Source: Allium sativum
Lineage: Eukaryota; Streptophyta; Magnoliopsida; Asparagales; Amaryllidaceae
Assembly (NCBI GenBank): GCA_030737875.1
Contig: CM060921.1
Span: forward strand, 398,700,192 to 398,764,191
DNA length: 64,000 bases
Direction: 5' to 3'
The notes beneath the pieces were generated by a model that worked only from the letters and a program-made list of their open reading frames with translations, had not been told where the DNA came from and made no database searches. Of this stretch, positions 13,601-26,058 are shown one piece after another; position 1 is the stretch's first letter, and each line of letters starts with the position of its first letter. The position numbers were made by a program, and so were the translations under genes.

Positions 13601-15650
13601 TATAGTTTATTCAAATAGAATTAAAATAGTTATCGAATATAGTTTATTCGATAGGAGTTAAGTGAATAGAGTTAGAGTTAAATCAAAAGAGTTAAGTGAA
13701 TAGAATAAATTGAAATAGAGTTATTGAATATACCTTATCGAAGGAAAGAATTATCGAATAGAAAAGATTTGAAAGAGAGTTACGTAAGGAAGTTTGTTAA
13801 AGAATTAGAAGGGTGAACTTTGTCTATTTCAAGGTTAGAAACGTTGTTCAGTTAAGGTCTGAGAGGTAGTATTACCCCAACTTGATTGACTTCATTTTTA
13901 ACTAAGGAATGGTTAAGGTTCGATAGTAAGGGATGGTAAAGTGAATTTAGTAATTAAAGGAAATGGTTTGAGTTGGCATCGCGATGGTTTGTTTAAACAT
14001 CTGTCTAAGTCCAATGAAGAAGCTTTGGAAATGTTTTCCAAATAAGAAACCAGAAATGTTTTCTAATAAAGAAAACAAGAAATGGAAATGTTTTCCATTG
14101 TTAATAATGTATATTTTCCAAATTTAGAAAATAAGAAATATTGAATATAGGGAAAAAGAAGATAAGTAAATTAATGAAATAAAGAGATAAATGTTGAATG
14201 ATGTTTGATCGATATAAATTTCCATTTGGAAATAATATCGTTGTTTGCACACCTGTTTTTCTTCGATAGTTAAATCACAGACTATCGAAGTTTTGACCAT
14301 TTTAACGTTGTTAATATGGAGAGACCGGTTGGATTATTATCCAAAGAACCACTCTGTATTGGCATAAGCGTTGCAAATCATATATACCAAAGGAAATTGA
14401 AGATTGAGTTATGCAAGGGCTATCCTGTTTACAGAATAGTGCCTTCAGTTCATCCTGTTCCTGGATGACTTGCACGGATGGTTGTCTGATAGAGTATTTC
14501 TAGACGATCACGTACATTGATTTCTCCAATCGTACCAAGAGTGGAAGCGGAGAAGGAAACTTCTTTTAGCTAACACGTAATGTATGGTTGTAGACGTCAA
14601 TCAGTGATTTGATGGATTTGACGATGTGACATTCGAAGTGAATCTGATATGATGAAGAAGCGTAACCTCAAGCCTCATCAACCGGTAAATGACAGAAATC
14701 GGGCAGGCGGCATGGCTAAGTCGGTCGCACCGAAGTAGGGTGTATAATCACCTGATCTAGAGTTTCATTTATTTCTAAAAATCTATTGTTGATGTTGTCC
14801 CATTCGGGAAACGGTTGCTGATCCCAACTGTTGGTGATATACATTCGATACACTCAAGCAAAATGAGTGGTCGGTCATGTGTGGCCAAGTTGCAAGATGT
14901 TCTTGTTGAACCCAGTGTATTCCTTTCTAGAGGTACACTAGCGAAAGGTGGTTCCATACCTTGTCATAGTTGGAAATCCATTACCCAATACGTGCTTGCG
15001 GTTTTGATTGTATACTATATATGTAGAACGTGAGATGGAAGCGTTTCTGCTAGATGATTATATATATACTGTGGTTGATAGACATTATTATAATATCAAA
15101 AGGTTTTTGATATAAAGATGTTTTGGATTCTCATAAGGGAAAAACCCGTTCCATTATACGGCGTGGTCTTATGAGATATCGTTTAATTGTTCAACTGTTT
15201 TAAACTGTTTTACTCATACCAGTCCCATGACTGACCCGGAGTTTATTTTGTTGTTTTCCCTAAACTCTTGGGTGCCTAAATTTGTACGGGCAGTCAAGTA
15301 GTCGGGATTTACAGATATACTGGAAGAGCTTGGAGCAGGAGGCTTCAGGATTATATAGCTATAGTTATTTCCGTTGTGTTGTAAGTGTTGTACTTTGATA
15401 AATGATATGTATATTCAAGTACAGATTTGTATTTCAAAGTTATGTTATGAAATATATTTATTTGTTCCGCTGTGAGATTCGTATTACTCTGATATTGTGT
15501 TCTTCTTCTTCTTCTTCTATTCTAAGTTTCTATCTTATCTTTCCTCATCCTCTAATTTTTTTCATTAATGATCGGCATTTTTCGATGTTTTGGTTAGTCG
15601 TCATTGAGTTTATGGCGATAACCAAAGTCGACTTTTTCCGGGTCGTTACA
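10620..15650 (+). mobile_element. Solo LTR of family D2 (5,031 bp)
   Basis: The LTR runs from TGTAATGACCC (10620) to GGGTCGTTACA (15650). It is flanked by the perfect 5-bp duplication tatcc at 10615-10619 and 15651-15655. It is a diverged relative of the D LTR in opposite orientation: 10870-11110 aligns with the complement of 53300-53540, and 15150-15350 with the complement of 47970-48180. A GTGAGT donor match lies at 12586-12591, with a GC-richer exon-like block upstream (11860-12340). No internal region or coding sequence remains, so LTR-LTR recombination removed the body. Confidence 0.9.
13200..13740. repeat. Tandem array (TTCGAA-type) in D2 LTR
   Basis: Irregular ~30-bp units alternate 'ggagttaaatcgaatatggtattcgaaa' and shorter derivatives such as 'gagttaaYcgaa'. 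This is the complement of the arrays in the D LTRs at 21235-21545 and 49770-50125. Confidence 0.8.
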
Positions 15651-15879
15651 TATCCTATGGAGCAAAATTGGTATCGGTAAATTTTATTACCATTTCACGT
15701 TCAAATCTAATTAAAGATTTTAACTATCGCTTGGAGAAAAACTGGTGATACTCCATTCCCGATCATTTCATGAATTCAATAAAATTAATTATCCAATTCA
15801 CATTTCAATTTAATTAAAGATTCATTAAAACTCTAATTCAGTTTTAATCTCCAAAAATCATTGCTTAATGATTATTCAA

Positions 15880-16580
15880 AGTTAAGAAATTAATCTTATC
15901 CTTTACTGGGTTAAAGAACTAATGTCAATTAAAACACAGTTCACGATAAACCCAAAATCCCATTCCATTAATTATGGAATCTTCCCAGAAAACATATCAA
16001 TATATATATATATATATAGTCGATACAAACTTCCGTTTCTAACCAATAATATAAATAGAATAATGGCAAAGCCTTTTAAATTCCATTTATAGTAACGGTG
16101 TTTCTCCACAGAAGCTCACTTCGATTATCATCAAATCGAATTCCATTCGATTCCAATTTAATATATTAAATTGGAAAACTTTACTTTGGAAATTCCCTTA
16201 AATCTTAACTAAAAGATTTATAAATTCCAAATCACATTTTACTGTAGATCGGGTTAAAGAACGAATGTCGTTAAAAACACAGTTCACAATAAACCCAATT
16301 CCATTTTAATTCCAATTAAATGTTAGTTAACTGGAAACTCTAATAATCTTAATTAAAAGATTTATTCTCTTCACACGGGGTTTAAGAACGAATGTTATTT
16401 AAGACACCATTCACGACAAACCCAAAATCCAAATTCTTTTATTCAACTCCAATTAAATCTTAATTGATTGGAAAACTTCACTAAATCATAATTAAAAGAT
16501 TTATTTTTTTCCTCCACTGGGTTTAAGAATAGTGTTAATGAAGACACCATTCACGACAAACCTAAAATCCAATTTAATAT
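15880..16580. repeat. Degenerate direct repeats in LTR E2
   Basis: The phrase 'gggttYaagaacgaatg...cacRRttcacRaYaaacccaa' occurs four times (near 15908, 16252, 16378 and 16518), with spacing shrinking from about 340 to 130 bp. It is family-internal repeat expansion with no coding content. Confidence 0.65.
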
Positions 16581-17621
16581 TAAATACAAGGCTCTGAATA
16601 GAAATTATATCGGCTTATATTCAATATCAAATTCTGAAATCAACAAATATTGTATTGGGAATAACGACATATATATCTTCCAAATTCCTCCACAATATCC
16701 GTATGATCACGGAATCCCATATCGAAATATTCCGAAAATAGTTTCGATTCAAATCCATTCCAATTCATATATTGGAACTTCTGGTTATTTTTAAAACCAT
16801 TTCAAATCCAATTTGTTTATTTAACAATATTGGATTATAATTCTAGTTCATAACTAGTTCATTTTGATAAAAATATTTTTTTTATCTTTCCAAACATGGA
16901 ATTTTTCATCCCAATCTTCCTAAATCATTTATCATGATTCTACACAAATTATTAATATTTTTAATAAGTTTATCGAGGCCCGTACAGTCGATTTCCATAA
17001 ACAGTCATAGAACTGCACTTACAGGGACCTTTTCCAAATTTGATTTTGGCATAATTCCAAATCCAACCATTAGACTTCAAATCTGTTATATTCGTTGGAA
17101 ACCTCTTTTCGATACCAACCCAAGGTTTCGGTTTTAGGAGAATCCAAAGGTCAGATCTCCCGTAATGTCCATTCGAACTCATTGGTCGAAATTCATGGAA
17201 TGCAGTGGTGAGGCATGTTCTATTCAGGCCATTAAATATAATATATATATATATATTATATATATACTTCATCGATTTTCATTTAAAACGTATTCTATAA
17301 ATCGTTTTAAATTCGTTTTCAAAACGATTTCAACTTCATATTAAATTTTAAATCAAAATTGAATATTCCATATCATTAATATGTAAATGATAATATTTTC
17401 AAAAGATCAGATTTTGAAATCACTTCCATTCCGATATTCATTATAAAAATGAATAAAATTGATATAAATATCGTTTACATCTAAATGGTGTTAATCTAAT
17501 CAATACAGCTTCATATATTTCAATATTTTCGTGTCCATCCAAATTACATTTTGACAATTTACTGAATATTATTTTAAAATATTCATTATTTTGAAATATT
17601 CATTACTCATCATTTCAAAAT

Positions 17622-18793
17622 GGGTCCGTTTTTCACAGGTCCCTATTAAGTTTCAAAATTAGGCTCACATCCGGTCCAACTTTTCATGTAAATTTAGTCC
17701 CTATTTTTTGAAAGTACACTAAAAAAATATATATAAATCACGAAAATTCGCATTTAAATCAAACATGTACTCGCCCAAAAAATCAGCTCGTAAATAAAAT
17801 AAAAAATACATCAAAATAAAAAAATACAATAAAACAGCGAAAGATGCAGTAATTTGCATCAAATCATGCACATATTTGCAATACTTGCATTCATCTGTGC
17901 AAGTATTTTCAAATGTTGAATGTGCGTTTGTTTTTTGCATACAAGAATGTAAGGTAAACAGATACTGGCATACAAGTGTGCAACAATCTTCAGGCAAAAT
18001 TTTCACTTCATATTTGTACATGCAATACATGTGTGCAAGTATGTCAAATAGTTGCATACGTGTATGCAAGTTTTTTTTTTAATTTCCGTGAACTTCTGCT
18101 AATATTTCCAGGTTTTAGATTTTTTTTTAATTATAGCGCATTTCTTTTTCAAAAAATCAAAAGAGGCGAAATAAAAAAAAAGGGACAAATTTTCCCATTT
18201 GTTTCCGCCCCCTCTTTTTGAGATGCCGCCCAATTTTTTTTGTCCCTTCCAACTTCCAACGCCTTCCACTTTGCCTTTTCCATTTTTGCACAAAAAAAGT
18301 GCTCTTGCATTAATTTTTTTTTCTAAAATCTAGAAATATTCCTGTCAATCCACGTAAATAAAATAACTATTACTAATAGTTGCATACATGTATGCAACTA
18401 TTTAAATACACATGCAAAAAAAATCCGCATGCCTGCTGAATAGTTGCATATAAGTATGCAATTATTCAGAATAGCTGTATACTTGTATGCAGTAATGCGT
18501 CGAAAGACCAAGGGCATGGCAGTATTTGCATACTTGTATGCAAATATTTGAAATATGTGCATGTTTTCATGCATTTTCCGCTGTTCTGTGTATTTTTTGA
18601 TTTTGACATGTTTATCGATTGTTTTTCCACCTGATTTTTTTGGCATGAACGTGTTTTATTTAATAATGAATTTTCGTGATTTTTTTAATATTTTTTATAT
18701 GTTTTTAAAAATAGTGACCTAATTTACATGAAAAGTTAGACCGGATGTGAGCCTAATTAAGTTTCGTTTTAGGGATGTGTGCCTAATTTTCAC
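17622..18793. mobile_element. Non-autonomous Mutator-like element (MULE), ~1.17 kb
   Basis: Long terminal inverted repeats of about 165 bp (17622-17790 and 18625-18793) share, in opposite orientation, 'aggctcacatccggtc', 'aacttttcatgtaaatt' and 'atcacgaaaattc'. The element is flanked by a perfect 9-bp duplication, tttcaaaat (17613-17621 and 18794-18802). Long TIRs plus a 9-bp duplication are the signature of the Mutator superfamily. The interior encodes no transposase; ORFs inside are by-products of palindromic repeats. It is nested in LTR E2. Confidence 0.9.
17840..18560. repeat. Palindromic TTGCATAC-GTATGCAA motifs inside the MULE
   Basis: Repeated near-perfect palindromes of the type TTGCATACNTGTATGCAA occur at about 18052-18070, 18379-18399, 18443-18463, 18474-18492 and 18522-18544. 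Half-sites occur at 17875-18030. They fill much of the space between the TIRs. Confidence 0.75.
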
Positions 18794-19669
18794 TTTCAAA
18801 ATATTTGTTAATTTAAAATATTCGTTCTTTCCGAATTGGAATCAGACATAGTCAATTACCATATAATTTTATTTGTATGGATTTCATACACATTTGTACA
18901 CAACCATAACCAAACACAGTCAACCATCATCCAGAGTGCATTACACAACCGCATAAGCGTTAAATATAAATAATTAACCCTTACAACAGCCTGTCGACCC
19001 ATCAATTGACATACAACTAAATATTGGGATTCGTGTATGTCCAATATCCATCCCAATACCCGTGTGGGGTTTTCAAACAACAAACACCGATTATTATTTG
19101 TGCAGTTGGGCAATGTGTAAAATATATCGTCCCAATCTATATCAGTCAAATGTGTGTACATAAACAAATCGTCCAATTTGTAAATGAATATGTATTTTAT
19201 TCTTATACTCGTTAAAAATTATATTTTTAACTATAAAATATTTATTTTATCTCATGAATATTTTGTACAGTTCATTTATACCATAAAAATGATATTTTTA
19301 TTTTTCTAATATTTTTAGAAAATTTTGGCAGCATAACGGCGCGATACTAGATCCAGAATAAGGTCTAGCCTTGCCCCTCGCCTAATAATGGCTCGTGCCA
19401 TATGCAAACCAAATTCTAATCAATTTATTTCATTTCCCAAACCAAATTCAACCAAATAATCCAATCAACCAAATAGCCAAACAAACATGGTTTCAAACAA
19501 AAGTGTCGGGTGCTACTAAGCACCGCCTGCATCCTAGTATATATATTTAACTAGAAAATAAATTAAAGTGAGAAGTTCTCACCTTTGGGATCCACTCCTC
19601 CAGTTTTATTTCTGAATTTCTAAACAGTTCGGATTTTCCCGTAATGTCAACGCAATCCTTTTTCATGCT

Positions 19670-20175
19670 GTTCAAAATAAAAATCACATTTTTAATATGA
19701 CGTTTATACATTAAAAATCATATTTTTAATCAACGATATTTATATTCAAAAATCACATTTTTATCTCGCTACAATATATATAAAAATCACATTTTTATAC
19801 TGTTAAAAATTACATCTTTATATTGCTTCTATATATATAAAGATCATATTTTTAATCTACTACCTACATAAAAATCATATTTTTACACCGCTACTTCATA
19901 TATAAAAAAATATTTTTATATCGCTATTCTAATAATAACAATCGAATTTTTATTCGATATTCATGTAAATAAAAATCATATTTTTAATTCAAATCTATAT
20001 AGATAAAAATCATATTTTTATTCTAATGGCATATATAATTAAAAATCTAATCTTCTTAAAATTAAAAATCTAACCTTTTTAATGTTAAAAATCAAATCTT
20101 TTTAATGTTAAAAATCAAATCTTTTTAACGAAGCAAAAATCATATTTTTATCTAAGCAAAAATCATATTTTTATG
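19670..20175. repeat. AAAAATNATATTTTT array in LTR E2
   Basis: Roughly 15 copies of 'aaaaatcatattttta'-like units with variable spacers match the array at 1000-1440 in E1. A GTGAGT donor match on the minus strand lies just beside it at 20215-20220. Confidence 0.75.
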
Positions 20176-21234
20176 TACATAAAAAAAACTGAAAAGAAAA
20201 TTCTATATAAAAAAACTCACTGTTGCTAAATTAATTAAATCAGTAAAAACTTACTGTCGTTCTTCTTCGCTCACTGTCCTGGAAACCAATGCAGTCCACC
20301 CCCGTGTGTCAGGGTTTGATTTGGAGAAGAGGCTCGAGTTCAGGTGACGACGGTCTGGTGGCTCTACTGCCTCCAACATGGGCGTGACGCTGCTCGAAGT
20401 GACAGACAATGGAAGGACGGAGGGACCGATTCGGTGGAGCGGTGGCCTGGTGCAGATCTCGATGCTCGCGATGGGGTGCCTCGCGATGGAGGCGCGGCTT
20501 TCAAAGTCACAGAGGATTCGAGAAGAAGGGGGATCAACGTCGGCCAACGATGGGTGGGGCGGAGGGAGGCGATGGCGTTGGCCGATGCGGTGGAGCCATT
20601 TTTCTCTAATCGGGGAAAATTGATTTTCAGAAGAGAAGGGGAAAACTTATTTGAGTTTATAACATTTTAAATATATATATACATACATAATTTATTATTT
20701 TTTTACTCCCAAGAAGGTGAATTTTTATTCGAATTCCAAACGAGACCCAACGACTATCGCCCCTAGCTAATTACCCTATTCCGAACACAATGGGATATGT
20801 CCCGCAAGCCAATTCGACTGTTATGATTGGTTTCCGTTAAATTTAAAATATAAATCATTATATTTAAATTCAAACACACATTTTAATTTACCGGGGCCAC
20901 ATACGGACTCCAAAAATTCCAGAAAAATAAATCTGGCTATGTTTTGATGATACATTCCTAACAAAACTATTTTCGTCGAATTTGGAGACTGTTTGAAAAA
21001 CAATCATTTTTCAGTCGATCAAATTCAAACTGAATTGACCAAACATGTTTAAATTCACCACGCTCACATATTAATTCCAAAAATTATGAAAATTGGAACC
21101 CAGCAATAACTTGACATTCCGAATCCAACAAAAGTGGTCTCATCGAAAACGGAGGTCGTTTGCAAAATCTCTATTTTTAAGGGCTATTTAATATATAAAT
21201 TCCATAGCGACTATTTTAAATTTTCAACTGGACA

Positions 21235-21545
21235 ATTAACTCTCTTCGAATAACTAATACTCGATTAACTCTTTTCGAAGAACTAATATTCAAAGCTCTC
21301 TATTCGAATAACTAATATTCGATTAACTCTCTTTAAATAACTAATATTCGCTACTCTCTATTCGATTAACTCTTTTCAAATAACTAATATTCGGTTAACT
21401 CTTTTTGAACAATTACTATTCGATTAACTCTTTTTGAATAACTAATATTTGATTAACTCTTTTCGAATAATTAATATTTGATTAACTCTTTTCAATAACT
21501 AATATTCGATTAACTCTTTTCAAATAACTAATATTCAATTAACAC
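21235..21545. repeat. ~29-bp tandem array in D 3' LTR
   Basis: Units of 'ttcgaataactaatattcgattaactctt' type repeat about ten times. Each unit holds TCGAATA and TATTCGA separated by five bases, so every unit can fold back. It is homologous to 49770-50125. Confidence 0.85.
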
Positions 21546-22989
21546 TTTTTATTTTAACCCAATTTCCTATCTCATTCAAATTCCCATTTGAATTCATATT
21601 TCAAAACCCAAGTTTCCTTATAAATGTTTTTAATTTATAAAATATTTATTTTAGTCCATTATTCACATCGAATGTGAATAATGTTTCTTTTATATAATCA
21701 ATCAGTTTGATCTTTCATTTAAAAAAAAATCCCATTTTCAAATTCTATTTATACTTCTATTTATAGAATTTTCATATAAAAACTTATTTTATACTTCTAA
21801 CACTAAAATCTTATTTAATTTCTTTTACGAATGCTAAGTTCAAGTTCCATTAAAAACATCGGTGTTAAAACCGATTTCTCATTCCTCTATATAAATTCAG
21901 ATTTATATATCCAATTTATCCAATGCTAAATATTTTTCTTAATTTATAAAACATTATTTATAAATTAATCTTCTCCATTTATCTGTTAAAACAAAATTAT
22001 ATTTAAAATCTCCTTTAAACCCGTCATCTCATAGTTCTTTTATATCTTGCCAATTTCCTTTTATAATTCTATTTATTTCCCAAATAATTCCTTTTATAAT
22101 TCTATTTATTTTATATAAATATTTTATTTTCAATATACACCTTGAAAATTCCCTTTTTACATTCCAGTATTTCTTATGGTATTTGAAATATCAAATAACA
22201 AGACTAGTGTCATCATAATCAATCACGGATTATATATCACATCATATATCACAATATATGAAAAAAACAATATTATAAATATTAAGGAATCTAGTTTGGA
22301 TCCCTTCATCTTGTTTCCCTACATCCTCAGATGTTAATCAACATAAATAACAACAATTTCATTTCAATATGAAATATTCTGATAAACAGAATCAATATTA
22401 TATTAATGATTTATATATATAATTATATATATAATTATATCTATAATTTCAACCAACTAATTAGCTGTTCGTCCAGAAAATCAACACACAACATTCAACC
22501 ATCATTTATCAATTCTAAAAATGCATTATAAAAATATAAACTGTGTAGAGTTTGTGAGATTAACTCACTTGGTTCGTTAATCGTTAAATAACGATTAACG
22601 TTCGCTACATCTGGTCAGGCGTTTAATATAGTCATAAATTCCAACGAGCTCCAACAGTTCCAACCAAGCTCCATAGGGTAGCCGACATCCATACGATCCT
22701 AACGAACTCTGTTTTTATTGAATTTCGACGGCGAATGATCTGGATATAATAATCTTAAGTTAATAAATTATTTAAATTTAATTAAACTAAAATATTATTT
22801 AGTTTCGGGCTTTACAATTTCCAATTAGAAATTTTCACCAGTGTTGACCAAGCTCGTCCAAATGACCGCTGTCTCCTTTCCTTACGGACACCCCCACCCA
22901 TGCGTGTGTGTGTGTTTATATGATGCAACTCACCTAGACACAAATACATGGACAACTGGTGATCACCGGCATCTTCTTTAGTGAACCAT
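21235..22989 (-). mobile_element. 3' LTR of element D, first segment
   Basis: This aligns along its length with about 49870-51548 of the D 5' LTR (including 'aatcggttttaacaccgatg' in complement, the AT-rich blocks and the GTGAGT donor at 22563-22568). The part equivalent to 47681-49870 is missing because of the fusion to LTR E2. It is interrupted at 22990 by element A, which duplicated accat (22985-22989 and 43954-43958). Confidence 0.85.
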
Positions 22990-25508
22990 TGTGACGGCCC
23001 TCCCCGCACCAGCTGACATTTCACCTGAAATGCGCTGCGCCAATGTCCAACCAGCACGGGGCGATCGTCAGAAGAAAGGAAATATTACACTGAACTATCA
23101 AGGAACCTGTAGAATGTCTCACAGCGCATAGGATAAAATATAACAGTAACATAACTTGACATAAAATAGGCGAGACAGTGCATAAGCTGAAAACTAAACC
23201 ATCATAGCAGCGGAAATCCAAAATACAGCTTATGATCCAAAACCATTATTACAACTTCAAAATACCGTCTCTAAAGCAAAAATTGAAAAGGTGCACTACT
23301 AATACCCAAACTAGTGACCAGCAACAGCACAGCGAGAATATATATCTATATCATACGTGGAAGCCTCCTGCTCGTCTCCAGTATAGCTACCCATTCAACC
23401 ACCTAACATGTCTCTAGTCTGCTTATGTGAGCACCTAGAGTAATAAGAAGAAACATAAAACTCTGGGTCAGACAATAGTCTGGTATAAGTGGTAGCAAGT
23501 ATACATCTCTAAGATGAACAAATAACAGTTATAAGAACCATACCTGAACCTGGACCTGCAACCAAAGAATTAGCACAACAGGGTGTACAGTACTCTAAGG
23601 TAATACTAACATAAAATTTGAAAATGGGAGTGTGCATGTCATGGTGATAGTAAACATCAAACATATCAGTCAACCTCTCATCTCTCACTCAGCGCATAAA
23701 GCATATGATATCCACCACTTTGATCAGCTAATACTTTGCTGTGATCACCTTGCCCTTGGGCATCATGATTACCCTATTGCATTGATCCACAACCACTAAT
23801 ACTTTGTTATGTCCACTTTGCCCCTTTGGAGTCATGATGACTCCACTGCACTGGCTTATAGCCTTGCTACGATCACTTTGCCCTTTGGGGTCCTAGCGAC
23901 TGCACTGCACAGATCCATAGCCTAATCCGTCTCTCTGTGATGAAACAAAGTTATGGATGTCGATAACCCCTTTGCACATGTTCCGCATCAAAGTCCGATC
24001 ATGAAGCTAACTCTTTGGTTCTCATCTGGATCCTGAGGAACAACTTCTCTTTCGACTACCTTTGCGTCTCGTGTTTTGATCTCCTCCCGTTCGTGGTTTA
24101 GTTCCAAGCTTCCATTCGCATCTACACTTCAGTTCAGATATGCACGGTTCATGACTCGCATGGTGGAGCAGTTCGTGGGTGATGCTCCAATCCGGTTCGC
24201 GGCTCGCCCTCAACTCCGGCTCGTGGGATGCTCTGTTCGTGATCTACTAGTTGTGGCGTCAGCCCATGACTTGCTCGTGGCACACATATGGGTCGGCTCA
24301 TGACTTCATTTCCTGATGGTGATTCGGCTCGTGACTGACAGTTCGTGGTCCTCAAAGTGTAGCGGCACGTCATGGCGATGTTGGAGTGGTTCATGAAGGC
24401 GGCTCGTGAGTTCGGGTCGTGGTCAAGGGGTGTTTAACGAACGGGGTCGGCTCGTGACAAGAGCTTCACTAACGGGGGTGTCTTACCAGTTTCTGCAACT
24501 TTTCCCAGCAAGCAATTTACGCCATACGACGACGTTTTCAACCATTCTAACTTGACTATAAAACCACAAAGCATTCCAAACAGTAATAGTAACATGTATA
24601 ATCAACCATAAACACCAAAACAACAATTTAACATATTAATATGGATCAAACATACCCAAGACCCATGTTTTCCCCTTAATCTTCTTAATCATGATTTAAC
24701 CATACGATTAACAAAACATGTCCAAATTAACCCAAATTTCTAGCATAGGCATAACATGACATTTAAGAATATTTACATATTTTTCTAGATTTTTTATAAT
24801 GCATAATCCCATTAATTAACATTAATCACCCCTAATTAGCCGTAATTAGTGAAGAAACATACTAATCACTCATCTTAGCCACAAATAAATCCCAGATCTG
24901 AAAATATTTCCAATTTGGGTCGAACCTCTATGCAACACAACAGCTCTACCTCGATCTCTATGCTAATCTGCTTTAATTTGATATTAATTAGGCCAATATG
25001 TGATTAGACAGTGATTAAGGATGATTTTAGAAGGTGGAGGCCATTGTTAGGGTTCAAGAGGTGATAAGTGGCGGCTGAAAATTGACAAAAACTGATTTTT
25101 CAAACCCTATCAGCCTTCCCATAACCCTAATCCCGAAATGGATTATATGCCCATACGCTAATTACCCTAATTAGACTCGGTTAAGCTATTTTTCACCTTC
25201 TAAACCATATTTCAACCATATCTCCCAAACGGTAAGTCCGTTTGACAAATGTGACTACTCTACGGAAAGTTAAACCATCGCTCGAATCCAATGGAAGTGG
25301 TTTCAGACCAAAACTCCTTACCAATCAAAAGTTATAGGCAAAATAAGATTCACCAAGGGTAAAACGGTCATGTAAAATTTGGCAAAAATCGTGAATATGG
25401 GAAATGACCCCAATGGTCGTTCCCCAAAGTCATACGACCATATGACTTCGTATAAGAATGAAATAAATATTCTACGATCCCCCGATATGTAGAATGCGGG
25501 TCGTTACA
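22990..25508 (-). mobile_element. 3' LTR of gypsy element A (2,519 bp)
   Basis: The LTR runs from TGTGACGGCCC (22990) to GGGTCGTTACA (25508), next to a PPT. The first 123 bp differ from the 5' LTR start (30270) at 15 positions by eye. The 5' LTR is intact here and shows what is missing in the split copy: positions 23951-24228 have no counterpart in it. The donor match GTGAGT of the other copy is ATGAGT here (24868-24873). Three to four ~60-bp repeats with 'ctttgcccYtttggRgtc' lie at 23710-23930. Confidence 0.92.
24150..24480. repeat. GGCTCGTGA/GTTCGTGA motif cluster in LTR A
   Basis: About 15 variants of (g)gYtcgtga or its relatives occur in about 330 bp. The counterpart in the other LTR is 42663-42910. 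The cluster is C/G-richer than its surroundings. Element B inserted within the equivalent cluster of the 5' LTR. Confidence 0.6.
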
Positions 25509-25679
25509 TTCTCCCCCCTTAAGAAATTTCGCCCCCAAAATTCCTTAACCAAAACATACAATGGTATTCCACATGCCTATCAACTATTTACAACAATCAA
25601 GCATACACTACAGCACAGCAATCCTATCCTAGCATGCGGTTCACTAACAAGGGAATAACTATTGCTATTTGAAATCTTA
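25509..25679 (-). other. PPT and short 3' non-coding region of A
   Basis: The polypurine tract (minus TCTTAAGGGGGGAGAA, 25509-25524) abuts the LTR. Between it and the chromodomain end (about 25680) there is no ORF. Confidence 0.75.
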
Positions 25680-25985
25680 CCAGGCAAAGAGTTCTGGATA
25701 CAAACTTCTTATGTTCTCCTCTGTTTCCCAAGTATAGTCATTCTCGTTACCACCCTATTGGATCTTGACTAGTTTCACCATCTTCCTTCAAAGCTGCTTC
25801 GTATCGTTCTTTACAATACGAATCGGTCCTTGGTTCCCAACTACCTCGGGTTCTATTTCGATATCATCCAACTGATCTGGTGAAATAGTCATATCAGGGT
25901 TGTGCACAAACTTCCTCAGCTGGGAAACATGAAATATGTTGTGAACTCCCGCCATCTTGTCAGGCAACTTAACTTTATACGCCAA
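25680..25985 (-). pseudogene. Element A: integrase C-terminus and chromodomain, broken
   Basis: The reading frame from 25985 gives KLPDKMAGVHNIFHVSQLRK, the conserved end of gypsy integrases. A chromodomain-like stretch with VKLVKIQ, YTWETEENIR and LYPELF follows, the aromatic/acidic signature of plant chromovirus chromodomains that tether integration to marked chromatin. In-frame stops interrupt it (after the KNDTKQL and KIQ segments), and it is in a different frame from the integrase core upstream. It supports placing A among chromoviruses (Tekay/Del-like by inference). Not functional. Confidence 0.8.
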
Positions 25986-26058
25986 ATTCCCACTTGCTCG
26001 AGAACTGGAAATGGACCAACAAATCTTGGTGCTAACTTGCCTCTCCTACCAAATCGAA

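Larger units (their letters stand above)
8650..21234 (-). mobile_element. LTR of family E, copy E2, with two nested insertions
   Basis: The LTR starts TGTGACGACCCG at 8650 and lacks its last ~335 bp relative to E1 (fusion to element D at 21234/21235). After removing D2 (10620-15655) and the MULE (17622-18802), about 6.4 kb of LTR sequence remains. The orientation is taken from the order of landmarks shared with D (gcggaaa, then gggcaccca, then aaactc). No flanking duplication is found: 'taaaa' precedes 8650, but the far end is lost. ORFs such as 9861-10226 arise from repeats. I see no gene. Confidence 0.7.

Noticed and set aside
17719..18069. 116-codon Cys-rich minus-strand ORF in the MULE
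   Set aside because: It is made largely of GTATGCAA-type palindromes and the TIR. No transposase motif.
20344..20670. Overlapping Gly/Arg/Trp-rich ORFs on the plus strand
   Set aside because: They are GC-rich leader sequence of LTR E2 read on the antisense strand. The equivalent in E1 (1671-1953) does not keep the frame.
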